From an uncultured Clostridia bacterium (GTDB taxonomy: Bacteria > Bacillota > Clostridia > TANB77 > CAG-508): a stretch of 34,772 bases of DNA. Under the pieces are notes generated by a model, which saw only the letters and a program-made list of their open reading frames with translations, did no database searches and was not told the origin of the DNA. The stretch covers positions 1-34,772 of the forward strand of contig CAJFUM010000058.1 of assembly GCA_904420285.1 (NCBI GenBank), written 5' to 3'. The translations under genes were made by a program, and so were the position numbers. Numbering within the stretch: position 1 is the stretch's first letter; the number at the start of each line of letters is the position of its first letter. This document shows, in pieces, positions 18,272 to 26,482 of this stretch.

Positions 18272-18421
18272 ATGAATAATAATATGGATATGGCAAAACT
18301 TATGAATATGTTATCTAAAATGGATAAAAAAGATTTGGAACAAGGCTTAAATAAAGTAAGCCAAATGTTAAAAAACAAAGATGCTGATAGCATTATTAAT
18401 GAGATTAAGAAAAATAAATAA
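18272..18421 (+). CDS. 49-residue Met/Asn-rich small protein
   Basis: A 49-residue protein beginning MNNNMDMAKLMNMLSKMDKK and ending IINEIKKNK. It is predicted to be helical and soluble, with many Met, Asn and Lys residues and no membrane segment. The ATG is preceded by TTGAGGTGAAAATAT, a good ribosome-binding site. It starts the plus-strand trio; the next gene begins 22 bases later and opens with similar Asn-rich codons (MNNND). The M-x-x-LL-S-x-MDK-x-DL pattern recalls small clostridial proteins of unknown role. I cannot name a function. Confidence 0.7.
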   Translation: MNNNMDMAKLMNMLSKMDKKDLEQGLNKVSQMLKNKDADSIINEIKKNK

Positions 18422-18443
18422 GATTTTGTAAGGAGGAATATTT

Positions 18444-18824
18444 ATGAATAATAATGATATGAATGATTTAATGAATCAGATAAATCAAATGTTAAATAAT
18501 AATAATAATATGTCTGATGATTTAAAAAATATTGTTAATAATCTAAAAAATTCCTCTGGTTCTAATAATGAAAATAATGTACATAATTCAAACAGCTCAG
18601 ATGCTCCGGAGATTGATATTGAGATGATTATGAAGATGAAGCAAATTATGGATTCTATGAATTCTAATAAAGATGACCCCAGAGCAAACCTTCTACTTTC
18701 TTTAAAACCTTACCTAAAAAAAAGTAGACAAGATAAAGTAGAACAATATGTAAAACTTTTTAGTTTAGGAAAAGCCTTTGAATTATTTAATTCCCTAGGT
18801 GGTGAAAATAAAAATGATATATAA
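18444..18824 (+). CDS. Asn-rich small protein with conserved C-terminal helix
   Basis: A 126-residue protein. The N-terminal half is an Asn/Met-rich low-complexity stretch (residues 1-55). The C-terminal half is a more ordinary helical domain (EIDIEMIMKMKQIMDSM, then DDPRANLLLSLKPYLKKSRQDKVEQYVKLF), which is probably the conserved functional part. No signal peptide or membrane helix. The ATG follows AAGGAGGAATATTT, a very strong site. It overlaps the next gene's start region, which implies translational coupling. The DPR..LL..LKPYL..RR.DKV.QY pattern is one I associate with unnamed clostridial proteins. Function unknown. Confidence 0.8.
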   Translation: MNNNDMNDLMNQINQMLNNNNNMSDDLKNIVNNLKNSSGSNNENNVHNSNSSDAPEIDIEMIMKMKQIMDSMNSNKDDPRANLLLSLKPYLKKSRQDKVEQYVKLFSLGKAFELFNSLGGENKNDI

Positions 18825-19200
18825 TTTTCCATTTTATCCACAATATGGTGGTCGAATGTACTCCCGTTATCCACAAAGTAGATATATAAATGTTGATAAT
18901 CCAGCTTCAAAGGCTCAAAGTTATGCTAATAATAAAAGTTTTAATAAAACATCATTAAATAACTATAATGTAAATAACAGAGAAAATAAGGAAAACAGAA
19001 AAATTTCTAATAATAAAAAAGATGATTTTAATAATAAAGATAGAAATTCCTCTTCTTCCGAAAATGTTTTATTTGAAATTTTTGGAATTAAATTACATTA
19101 TGATGACATTTTACTTATATGTTTAATCTTCTTTTTATACAAAGAAGGAGTAAAAGATGAATCTTTATTTATATCTTTAATTTTATTACTATTATCATAA
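18814..19200 (+). CDS. Small membrane-associated unknown protein
   Basis: A 128-residue protein from the ATG at 18814. Residues 1-80 are Asn/Tyr/Lys-rich and look disordered (FYPQYGGRMYSRYPQSRY...). Residues about 88-128 form a compact C-terminal hydrophobic domain: EIFGIKLHYDDILLICLIFFLY, then KEGVKDESLFISLILLLLS, giving two short membrane segments joined by a charged turn. The ATG overlaps the stop of the preceding gene by 11 bases and has GGTGGTGA upstream; an in-frame ATG at 18799 is also possible. It ends just before the strong terminator at 19220. The trio may place a low-complexity protein at the membrane, but this is inference. Confidence 0.78.
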   Translation: MIYNFPFYPQYGGRMYSRYPQSRYINVDNPASKAQSYANNKSFNKTSLNNYNVNNRENKENRKISNNKKDDFNNKDRNSSSSENVLFEIFGIKLHYDDILLICLIFFLYKEGVKDESLFISLILLLLS

Positions 19201-19219
19201 TTGCATATTTCATATGCTA

Positions 19220-19260
19220 AAACAGGCATAAATAAAACTTCATTTTATTTATGCCTGTTT
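19220..19260. terminator. 18-bp bidirectional terminator between the trio and minC
   Basis: AAACAGGCATAAATAAAA (19220-19237) pairs perfectly with TTTTATTTATGCCTGTTT (19243-19260) around a 5-base loop, followed by a T-rich stretch on the plus strand. It lies between the convergent small-gene trio and minC and should stop transcription from both sides. Confidence 0.9.
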
Positions 19261-19264
19261 ATTT

Positions 19265-19882
19265 TTATTCTACAATCAATTCATCTTTGTCATTTATATA
19301 TGCTGATGTTTTTACTTTGTGTATTACTCCTTCTTCTTTTTCTAATTCTTTTACAATATTTGCTATTCTTATTTGTACAGCTTCTATATCTGCTGCCTCT
19401 ATTATTGCATCTTTATTTCCTTTTGCTCCTGCATGTGCCAAACCTCTTAATGTACCTAAGATTACTATATTTTCACCAGCCACCACTTCTGCACCTGCAT
19501 TTACGTCTCCAATAATAACGATGCTACCTTCAAATTCTATTTTTTGGCCAGATCTTAATGAACCTTTATGAAATTTAGTTTCAGATGTAGCTACTTCTTT
19601 ATAAAATGTTTTTTTAATTCCATGTAGCCCTAAAACTTTAGGACTATCAAAATCTATTTGTACATTTATAAATTTCTTTATAACAGATTGTATTTCATCC
19701 ATTTCTTTATTTTTTAATATTTTACCTGTTACTAATATCGGAGTTTTATCATCTTTATATAAATTCTTTAGTTCTAAGATTTTCTTTTTTAAATCTGAAA
19801 CAATCTCCCTTTGTTCTGCATTTTCATCTATTTTTATCATTACTTGGTTTTTCTTAATACTGATATTTATACAACTATTCAT
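19265..19882 (-). CDS. minC: Septum site-determining protein MinC
   Basis: MinC blocks FtsZ ring assembly away from the chosen division site, usually with MinD, which carries it to the membrane. The 205-residue protein has a short N-terminal domain (MNSCINISIKKNQVMIKI) and a textbook C-terminal beta-helix domain: SLRSGQ, GSIVIIGDVNAGAEVVAGENI, LGTLRGLAHAGAKGN and a final IEAVQIRIANIV. In-frame sequence extends upstream to a TTG at 19921, but the ATG at 19882 has an AGGAAGG site and gives the usual length. It is the last gene of the mre operon, 58 bases after mrdA. The usual next gene, minD, is missing here; a terminator follows at once. Confidence 0.93.
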   Translation of the reverse strand: MNSCINISIKKNQVMIKIDENAEQREIVSDLKKKILELKNLYKDDKTPILVTGKILKNKEMDEIQSVIKKFINVQIDFDSPKVLGLHGIKKTFYKEVATSETKFHKGSLRSGQKIEFEGSIVIIGDVNAGAEVVAGENIVILGTLRGLAHAGAKGNKDAIIEAADIEAVQIRIANIVKELEKEEGVIHKVKTSAYINDKDELIVE

Positions 19883-19940
19883 ACTAATCTTCCTTCCTAG
19901 ATTTATAATCTCTAGCTTCAACCTATTTTATTCATTTTTG

Positions 19941-22016
19941 TTATCTAACACTTTCTACACTAGATTCTGCAGTTTTATCTTCAGTAACTTTTTCAGAATT
20001 CATTCCAAAATATTCTCTTATTATTTTTTTTGCTACATCTGCTGTATATCCTCCACTGCTTCCATTTTCTACTACCACTACTACTGCAATTTCTGGATTT
20101 TCATATGGAGCAAATCCTGCAAACCAAGCATGTGCTTGTCCTTTTACAGAAGTTTCGGCAGAACCAGTTTTTCCAGCTATATCTATATCTAAATCTGTAA
20201 AATAGCCATATGCTGTTCCACCAGGTTCACTTGTAACTCCTTTCATACCTTTTCTTATTGCTGCTAAATCCTTTTCATCTATTTTTAAATTTTCTGTAAC
20301 TTCATTTTTAGTATTTAATTTTTCATTAACAAATTTATCTATTTCATCAGCTGAAACTTCACTTCCATCTGTTTTTACAATAGATTTTACTACACTTAAA
20401 TCTATATTTTTTCCACCGTTTGCAATCATACTTATATATCTAGCCATTTGAACTGGAGTAAATTTGTTATAACTTTGTCCAATAGATGCTGAAAGTGTAT
20501 CAGATAAATACCATTCTAAACCTTGGTCTGTAGCATTTTCTTTTTTTGCAACATTTCCTCTTCCTTCGCCCTCTAATTCTATACCTGTTCTCTTACCTAA
20601 TCCATATTTACCTGCATATTCTGTAATTTTATCTATTCCAAGCCTGTATCCCATTTCATAAAAGAAATAGTTACAAGAATTTTTTAACGCTTGTGATACA
20701 TTTAAATATCCATGTCCTGTACCATAACTATTATAGTACCAGCAAACAGGATGATGTCCATAAGGATATACTCCTCTATCGTTTATTCTTGTTGATGTAG
20801 TAATTTCTCCTTCTGCTAAAGCTGCAGTAGCAACAACCATTTTAAATGTTGAACCTGGTGGATATTCTCCTGTTATTGCTCTATTAATATATCTTCCTGT
20901 ATCATCTTCTGTATATTCTTCTGAAAATCTAGCAGGATTATAATCTGGATAGCTTGCTAATGCTAAAATTTCTCCTGTATTTACATTTGTAACAACCACT
21001 GCTCCAGCTTTAGCTTCATGCTTATCTCCATATTTTCCAGCTGAAATATCTTTCAAATTTTGTTTTAAAGCATCTTCAGCAACTTTTTGTAAGTTTGCAT
21101 CAATTGTTAAAATAACATCTGAACCAGAAACCGCTTCTTTAGATATATATTCGCTTGTTATTGCTCCATCTACTGTCATATCTACTTGTTTAACACCATC
21201 TGTACCTTTTAAATATTCTTCAAATACATATTGTATTCCAGATTTTCCAATAATGTCATCATTTCTATAAGTATCTTTTCTTGTTTCATATTCTTCTTCA
21301 TTAATTTGTGCAACATATCCTAATAAATGTGCAGCCAAATTGCCAGAAGTGTATGAAACAATTGGTTCTGTAATAACATTCATTCCAGCCAAACTAGCAT
21401 TTTGCTCTCTTATTTGTACAGCTGATGTATTGCTTATATCTTTGGCTATTACAACAGATTTTGTAGTACTATATCCATTTCTTGTTATTTCATATCTAAC
21501 ATCCATTATTTTTCTTGCTAATTCCAAATCCTCTGTAGATATATTATATTTTTCTTTTAAATGATAGAAAGCTTGCTCTGCAGAAAGATTTTCGTCCATT
21601 TCATACTCTTTCTTCCATTCTTTTTGTTGGTTTTCATCTTTGTATGTAAATTCAAAGGGATTTATTTTTATTGGCAAATTATCTACAAATTCATCTTTAT
21701 TTGATTCTAAAATATTTATTAGTTTTTCTATTGATAGATTTAATTCATTATCATCTACTTTTGTACTATATATTTCTACACTATATCCTGTATCGGTAGT
21801 AACTAAATCTACTCCTGTTCTATCTTTTATACTTCCTCTAGCAGCTCTAACAACGGTTTCCCTAGTAAGCCTAGAGTTAGACGTTTCTCTATATTCTTCC
21901 CCATGAACTATTTGTAAATTAAAAAGTTGAATTAATAAAATAATTCCTATAATATATATTATAGTTGTTAGAATATTATATCTTAATCTATTACTAAACT
22001 CCTTAATCTTGCCCAA
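19941..22016 (-). CDS. mrdA: Penicillin-binding protein 2, elongasome transpeptidase
   Basis: A monofunctional class B PBP that cross-links peptidoglycan during cell elongation, working with RodA and MreBCD at the membrane. It has 691 residues: a membrane helix (about 14-34), the dimerisation/pedestal region (40-300) and the transpeptidase domain (310-670). The three active-site motifs are intact: S389-T-F-K, S447-C-N and K616-T-G-S. The start is a TTG with GGTGGTGA five bases upstream; no ATG would keep the membrane helix intact, so TTG is the likely start. It lies between mreD (17 bases) and minC, a classic clostridial order. Confidence 0.95.
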   Translation of the reverse strand: MGKIKEFSNRLRYNILTTIIYIIGIILLIQLFNLQIVHGEEYRETSNSRLTRETVVRAARGSIKDRTGVDLVTTDTGYSVEIYSTKVDDNELNLSIEKLINILESNKDEFVDNLPIKINPFEFTYKDENQQKEWKKEYEMDENLSAEQAFYHLKEKYNISTEDLELARKIMDVRYEITRNGYSTTKSVVIAKDISNTSAVQIREQNASLAGMNVITEPIVSYTSGNLAAHLLGYVAQINEEEYETRKDTYRNDDIIGKSGIQYVFEEYLKGTDGVKQVDMTVDGAITSEYISKEAVSGSDVILTIDANLQKVAEDALKQNLKDISAGKYGDKHEAKAGAVVVTNVNTGEILALASYPDYNPARFSEEYTEDDTGRYINRAITGEYPPGSTFKMVVATAALAEGEITTSTRINDRGVYPYGHHPVCWYYNSYGTGHGYLNVSQALKNSCNYFFYEMGYRLGIDKITEYAGKYGLGKRTGIELEGEGRGNVAKKENATDQGLEWYLSDTLSASIGQSYNKFTPVQMARYISMIANGGKNIDLSVVKSIVKTDGSEVSADEIDKFVNEKLNTKNEVTENLKIDEKDLAAIRKGMKGVTSEPGGTAYGYFTDLDIDIAGKTGSAETSVKGQAHAWFAGFAPYENPEIAVVVVVENGSSGGYTADVAKKIIREYFGMNSEKVTEDKTAESSVESVR

Positions 22017-22033
22017 CTTTTCACCACCTATTT

Positions 22034-22567
22034 TTAAAAATACCTAGTTAGTATATTTTTTGTTTTAAATATTTCTTCTAGCATATGACCTAATTTTTGT
22101 ATTATTGGATATATTATAATTGTTATTAATAAATTGAAAATTATTTCAATAAATAAAATTTTTATAAAGCTTAATATTTCTAAATTTATTCCTAATGTTA
22201 TAATATTAAAAGCATAACACCCTATCTCGTAAATAGCTGTACTTCCAGCAATCATAAGCATTATTGTTAATCTGCTTTCTTTTGAAAAATTTTTATCTAA
22301 GTATTCTGCTACTAACCCTATAATTCCTAGCATAATACCAGAAATTCCTATTTGTCTTCCAATAATGACATCAATATAAAATCCAAAAATTATTCCAAAT
22401 ATCATTCCTAACTTTTTTCCACTAAATAATCCTATAAATAATACAAGAATAACAAATAAATTTGGTTGAACTCCCATTATAGTAAACCAAGTGAAAAAGT
22501 TTGCTTGCAAAAAATATATTAACAAAAATGAAATTATTAATAATATTATAGCCAATAATTTTTTCAA
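22034..22567 (-). CDS. mreD: Rod shape-determining protein MreD
   Basis: A 177-residue integral membrane protein with about five hydrophobic helices spread over its whole length. The central motif (GKKLGMIFGIIFGFYIDVI, then GISGIMLGIIGLVAEYL) fits the MreD family. MreD belongs to the elongasome that links cytoskeletal MreB to wall synthesis. The start is a TTG preceded by AAGGAGAGG at good spacing; the usual MreD N-terminal helix starts right there. Spacing is 14 bases after mreC and 17 before mrdA. Confidence 0.9.
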   Translation of the reverse strand: MKKLLAIILLIISFLLIYFLQANFFTWFTIMGVQPNLFVILVLFIGLFSGKKLGMIFGIIFGFYIDVIIGRQIGISGIMLGIIGLVAEYLDKNFSKESRLTIMLMIAGSTAIYEIGCYAFNIITLGINLEILSFIKILFIEIIFNLLITIIIYPIIQKLGHMLEEIFKTKNILTRYF

Positions 22568-22581
22568 ACTTTATCCTCTCC

Positions 22582-23403
22582 TTATTTGTTATTTGTAATT
22601 ACAAGAACTGTATTTAATTTTGTGAAGTTTACAGCTGTTTCTACTATTGCATATCTATCTGTAATATTGCTTGTATTTATTACTTGTTTTATTGTACCTA
22701 TATGAATTCCTTTTGGATATATACCTCCTATTCCAGATGTTTCTACACTATCTCCTTCTAAAACTACTGCATCAGTAGGAATAAAAGTTGCTTTCAAAGT
22801 AGCTTTATCATCCAATGTTCCTTGTACTACAATAGTGTCATCTGTTGTACTTATTGTACTTGTTACTGCTGAAGCAGTATCTACAATTGTTTGCACATGT
22901 GCAGTATTAGATGTAACTGAAATTACATGTCCTACTAATCCACTATCTGCAATAACTGTCATATTTTCTTTAATTCCATCATCAGATCCTACATTAATAA
23001 CAATTGTACTGCTATAATTACTAATATCTCTATTTATAACATCTGCAGGTAAAGTACTATAATCCTTATATTTATCTTTTAAATTTACATATTCTTTTAA
23101 AGTCTCATTTTCTGCTTTAATAATCTCTAACTCTCTTAATGATTGTTCTAATTCACTATTTCTTTGTTTTAACTCTTCATTTTCTTTTTTTAATGTATCC
23201 ATATCTGCAAAAAATGCATCATTTCCAGATAATTTATTCTTTAAATATGTAAATCCATTTTGTATAGGCATAACAAAAACATTACATATATTCTGAATAT
23301 ATGACATTTGATTAGTATTACTATTGGTAAAAACCACTAGTAATACTAATATGATTACTGTAATTATTATCCCTACAATTCCCTTTCTTTTATTCCTATC
23401 CAT
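22582..23403 (-). CDS. mreC: Rod shape-determining protein MreC
   Basis: A 273-residue bitopic membrane protein of the elongasome. It has a basic N-terminal tail (MDRNKRKG), a membrane helix (about residues 9-26), a coiled coil (about 65-100, with DTLKKENEELKQRNSELEQ) and a C-terminal double beta-barrel domain containing the family motifs VINRDISNYSSTIVINVGS and GLVGHVISVT. MreC gathers PBP2, MreD and MreB. The ATG follows AAAGGAATG. It begins 20 bases after the mreB stop. Confidence 0.94.
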   Translation of the reverse strand: MDRNKRKGIVGIIITVIILVLLVVFTNSNTNQMSYIQNICNVFVMPIQNGFTYLKNKLSGNDAFFADMDTLKKENEELKQRNSELEQSLRELEIIKAENETLKEYVNLKDKYKDYSTLPADVINRDISNYSSTIVINVGSDDGIKENMTVIADSGLVGHVISVTSNTAHVQTIVDTASAVTSTISTTDDTIVVQGTLDDKATLKATFIPTDAVVLEGDSVETSGIGGIYPKGIHIGTIKQVINTSNITDRYAIVETAVNFTKLNTVLVITNNK

Positions 23404-23423
23404 TTAATCACATTCCTTTTTTA

Positions 23424-24455
23424 TTACTTCCCTCTTCTAGAATTGATTAATACTGTTTTTAATCTTTCTAAATCTTCTAAAGTTTTTCCTGTTCCTTTTA
23501 CTACACATTCTAATGGATCTTCTGCTATATATACTGGCATTTCGGTCCTAGATGCTATTAATTTATCTAAATTTTTTATAAGTGCTCCTCCTCCAGATAA
23601 TACTATACCTTTTTCCATAATATCAGAAGAAAGTTCTGGTGGTGTTCTTTCTAAAGTTTGTTTAATTATCTCAACAATTTTTTCAATAGATTCACTAATA
23701 GCTTCTTCTACTTGTGTTGAATTAATTGTTTTTGTTTCAGGTAATCCAGTAGTTAAATCTCTTCCACTAATTTCCATACTTAATTCAGTAACTAATGGCA
23801 TTGCACATCCTATTTCTTTTTTTACTTGCTCTGCAGTTGTATTTCCAATAGCTAAATTCATTTCTCTTTTAACAAAATTAACTATTTCTTCATCTAAATC
23901 ATCTCCTGCAATTCTAATAGAATTGCTTACAACAACTCCCCCTAGCGATATTACAGCTACTTCTGTTGTACCTCCACCAATATCCACTATTATATTTCCA
24001 CTTGGTTCTGCAATATCCAAACTAGCTCCTATAGCTGCAGCCATTGGCTCTTCCATTAAATATACTTCTTTTGCACCTGCTTGTAACACTGCTTCTTCTA
24101 CGGCTCTTTCTTCAACTTCTGTTATTCCAGATGGTACTCCTACAACTACTCTAGGTTTTCCTGCATTATATCTTTGACAAATTTTATATATAATACTTTT
24201 TAAAAGCAATTGTGTAGCTGTAAAATCGGCTATTACCCCATCTTTCATTGGACGAATAGCCTTAATTTGAGCTGGAGTTCTACCAAGCATTTCTTTTGCT
24301 TCATGTCCAGTAGCAAGTATTTTTTGTGTTTTTTTATCTACCGCAACCACTGATGGTTCATTTAAAACAATCCCTTTTCCTCTTAATGTAACCAAAATAT
24401 TAGCTGTTCCTAAATCTATTCCTATATCTTTTGAGCCTAATCCAAAAAATTTCAT
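23424..24455 (-). CDS. mreB: Rod shape-determining actin homologue MreB
   Basis: MreB is the bacterial actin that forms membrane-bound filaments and orients wall synthesis for rod shape. The protein is 343 residues. Visible ATPase motifs are DIGIDLGTANILV (phosphate 1, near residue 10), GIVLNEPSVVAV, VVGVPSG, DIGGGTTEVAVISLGG (phosphate 2) and GIVLSGGGALIKNLDKL. Open sequence extends 20 codons further upstream, but the ATG at 24455 has a TGGAGG site and starts with the conserved MKFFGLGSKDIGIDLG. It lies in the radC-mreB-mreC-mreD order common in Firmicutes, 78 bases after radC. Confidence 0.97.
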   Translation of the reverse strand: MKFFGLGSKDIGIDLGTANILVTLRGKGIVLNEPSVVAVDKKTQKILATGHEAKEMLGRTPAQIKAIRPMKDGVIADFTATQLLLKSIIYKICQRYNAGKPRVVVGVPSGITEVEERAVEEAVLQAGAKEVYLMEEPMAAAIGASLDIAEPSGNIIVDIGGGTTEVAVISLGGVVVSNSIRIAGDDLDEEIVNFVKREMNLAIGNTTAEQVKKEIGCAMPLVTELSMEISGRDLTTGLPETKTINSTQVEEAISESIEKIVEIIKQTLERTPPELSSDIMEKGIVLSGGGALIKNLDKLIASRTEMPVYIAEDPLECVVKGTGKTLEDLERLKTVLINSRRGK

Positions 24456-24533
24456 AAAAACCTCCACTTTAAATCTTTTAATTTTGCAATAATATATGAA
24501 AACTTCAAATTCCATTAATATATTTTTTTATTT

Positions 24534-25238
24534 TTATAAAAAATTATTCATTTTTTTACTAATTAAATAAAAAATACTATTATATCCTTTATCTCCAATT
24601 ACAATATGATCCAATAGCTCTACTCCCATAATTTGAGCCGCTTTAACTAATCTATCAGTAAAATCAAAATCAGATTTGCTTGGTGTTGGATCTCCACTTG
24701 GATGATTATGGACTAAAATTATCTTTGGTGCTCCTAATTTTATGGCTTCTTGTAATACATCTTTTGGTTTTAGAATTGCTGAGTTTGTGCCTCCTGCACA
24801 TATGTCTATAACCTTTATGATTACATTTTTAGAATTAAGAATTATAGCTTTTACTATTTCCTTATCTTCATATCTCATTTCATCAGTTAGTAACTTTGCT
24901 ACATCTTTTGGTGAATTAATTTGTATTTGACTGGTATTTATAGGGGTAGAAATTCTTTTAGTTAATTCACAAATTGCTTTTAGTTGTATTGCTTTAACTT
25001 TTCCTATCCCCTTTATACTCATAAATTCTTCTATAGATATATTTTGCAAAAATCTTAAATTGTTTTCTCCGTTTTTATCTAGTTTTAATATTCTTTGTGC
25101 AATACTTACACTAGATTCGTCTTTAGTTCCACTTTTTATTATAATTGCTATTAATTCTGCATTTGATAACTTTGCTGCCCCATACATTTCTAATTTTTCA
25201 TACGGTCTTTCAGATACAGGAAGTTCCTTCATTTTCAT
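24534..25238 (-). CDS. radC: RadC-family JAB/MPN-domain protein
   Basis: A 234-residue protein of the RadC (YeeS/YkfG) family. It has an N-terminal helix-hairpin-helix region (SIKGIGKVKAIQLKA, residues about 74-88) and a C-terminal JAB1/MPN metalloprotease-like domain with the signature H177-N-H179-PSGDPTPS and D190. The historical link to DNA repair is not well supported; the biochemical function is unsettled. The ATG has AAAGGAAATG upstream; the second ATG (two codons on) is also possible. It precedes mreB in the cell-shape operon and follows a DUF4321 gene by 46 bases, as in many clostridia. Confidence 0.94.
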   Translation of the reverse strand: MKMKELPVSERPYEKLEMYGAAKLSNAELIAIIIKSGTKDESSVSIAQRILKLDKNGENNLRFLQNISIEEFMSIKGIGKVKAIQLKAICELTKRISTPINTSQIQINSPKDVAKLLTDEMRYEDKEIVKAIILNSKNVIIKVIDICAGGTNSAILKPKDVLQEAIKLGAPKIILVHNHPSGDPTPSKSDFDFTDRLVKAAQIMGVELLDHIVIGDKGYNSIFYLISKKMNNFL

Positions 25239-25284
25239 ATAATCACATTTCCTTTCAAAAGCCCCCCTATATCTTTTTTATATA

Positions 25285-25542
25285 CTATACTTTTCTATAT
25301 ATGAATATTGCAAGTATCATTCCTATAATGCTTGCTATATTTATTTTAAACATTAATCCAAATGTTAATGTAATTACTTGTAAATTTAATGTAATTGGAT
25401 TTGATAATCCAAATTCTTGTCCATATGATAACCACCATAAGAAATCTACTTGTGATGCTAGTTCCCCTAGCAACCCTCCTACTACAATTCCACTTAATAT
25501 AAATAAAATAAGTATCCATACATTTTTCTCTTTTGTTGCCAT
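25285..25542 (-). CDS. DUF4321 small membrane protein
   Basis: An 85-residue protein with two membrane helices (about residues 8-28 and 62-82) and an outside loop. The motifs GGLLGELAS, FLWWLSYGQEFGL, ITLTFGLMFKIN and SIIGMILAIFIYRKV match my memory of the DUF4321 family found in front of radC-mreB in clostridia. Function unknown; the conserved location argues for an envelope or cell-shape role. The ATG is preceded by GGGAGG about 11 bases upstream. It is the first gene of the operon, downstream of the promoter at 25592-25620. Confidence 0.88.
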   Translation of the reverse strand: MATKEKNVWILILFILSGIVVGGLLGELASQVDFLWWLSYGQEFGLSNPITLNLQVITLTFGLMFKINIASIIGMILAIFIYRKV

Positions 25543-25591
25543 ATTTATTATATCCTCCCATTTTTAATTAACTGCATTTTTATACCTATTT

Positions 25592-25620
25592 ATTATATCT
25601 TGTCTATTAATTTTTTTCAA
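25592..25620 (-). promoter_or_regulatory. Sigma-A promoter of the DUF4321-radC-mreBCD-mrdA-minC operon
   Basis: On the minus strand TTGAAA (25615-25620), a 17-base spacer and a perfect TATAAT (25592-25597), about 50 bases before the DUF4321 ATG. No other comparably good promoter was seen within the operon. The remaining part of the 241-base divergent gap to mecA is plain AT-rich sequence; a TATAAT at about 25747-25752 could serve mecA but lacks a good -35. Confidence 0.75.
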
Positions 25621-25783
25621 TATTTATAGGAAAGTTTTTCTATTTATTTTTGTTTTATATTATGTTAAAATAAATTTATCTAAATCTCTTTTATTTTATT
25701 TATTTTTGTGTTATATTTATTGTTACGTTTTTATGAGATTTGAAATATAATAATATAACCGTTATCTATTGGAGGATTATTTG

Positions 25784-26422
25784 ATGAAATTTGAAAAGCT
25801 AAATGAAAATAAAATTAAAATTACTGTATCAATGCATGATTTAGAAGAAAAGGATATAAATTTTCACGATTTTATGTCTAATTCATTGGAATCACAAGAT
25901 TTGTTTTTAGATATGTTAGAAGAAGCAGAAGAAAAGATTGGCTTCCATACCAAAAATTGCAGAGTTAAAATAGAAGCTTTTGCAATGACTGAAGATGATT
26001 TTGTTCTAACAGTAACAAAAGTGTCTCCAGATGCAATTAAAAAGCATTTATATGTATCTCCTCGTAAAAAACCAATTGCCAAACGAAAAACCTCTATTAG
26101 AACGACCAATAATTTAATTTATAAATTTAATTGTTTTGATGATTACTGTAATTTTATTGAATACTTAGTAAAAAATAATCTTTTAGACGTTGTAAAAATA
26201 GCTGAAAAGGTATATGTATATTATTATAAAAATCAATATTATCTAGTATTAAATAATTTAAATGCTAAATATAAAAAGATTCCATTATTCTATACAATAA
26301 TTACTGAATTTGGTTCATACATATTGAACCCAGATTTGTTTATTTGCAAATTAAATGAATCTGGTACATTATTTATTAAAAATAATGCTTTCAAAAAAAG
26401 TTTTTTACATTTTATGAGATAA
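25784..26422 (+). CDS. mecA: MecA-type adaptor protein for ClpCP
   Basis: MecA brings substrate proteins to the ClpC-ClpP protease; in Bacillus it controls competence and other development. The 212-residue protein starts MKFEKLNENKIKITVSMHDL, followed by DINFHDFMSNS and QDLFLDMLEEAEEKIGF, the typical MecA N-terminal substrate-binding domain. After a basic linker (about 90-110) the C-terminal domain (FDDYCNFIEYLVK ... LFYTIITEFGS) is the ClpC-binding part. A TTG at 25769 is in frame, but the GGAGG after it is the ribosome-binding site of the ATG at 25784. It is a single gene divergent from the mre operon. Confidence 0.9.
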   Translation: MKFEKLNENKIKITVSMHDLEEKDINFHDFMSNSLESQDLFLDMLEEAEEKIGFHTKNCRVKIEAFAMTEDDFVLTVTKVSPDAIKKHLYVSPRKKPIAKRKTSIRTTNNLIYKFNCFDDYCNFIEYLVKNNLLDVVKIAEKVYVYYYKNQYYLVLNNLNAKYKKIPLFYTIITEFGSYILNPDLFICKLNESGTLFIKNNAFKKSFLHFMR

Positions 26423-26452
26423 GCTCTTTGCTTTTTTACATAAAGCTTATAA

Positions 26453-26482
26453 AAAAAACACTGATTTAAATCAGTGTTTTTT
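26453..26482. terminator. Perfect palindromic bidirectional terminator
   Basis: AAAAAACACTGATTT (26453-26467) followed directly by AAATCAGTGTTTTTT (26468-26482), a perfect 30-base palindrome. It serves the convergent mecA (+) and M23 peptidase (-) genes; the latter's stop codon (26481-26483) overlaps its end. Confidence 0.85.

Noticed and set aside
19201..19571. Plus-strand open frames of about 105 codons after the small-gene trio
   Set aside because: They run through the terminator and antisense to minC, and are Leu- or Ser/Ile-rich shadows without start signals.
23443..24177. A 244-codon plus-strand open frame opposite mreB
   Set aside because: It is the mirror of a well-conserved gene, has no ribosome-binding site and is Ser/Thr/Ile-rich as expected for an antisense frame in AT-rich DNA.
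24456..24515. Longer mreB start with 20 extra residues
   Set aside because: The extra stretch spans the GGAGG site of the ATG at 24455 and is not part of the conserved MreB N-terminus.
25346..25561. A 71-codon minus-strand frame overlapping the DUF4321 gene
   Set aside because: A frame-shifted shadow of the DUF4321 gene; the latter has the family motifs and a proper ribosome-binding site.
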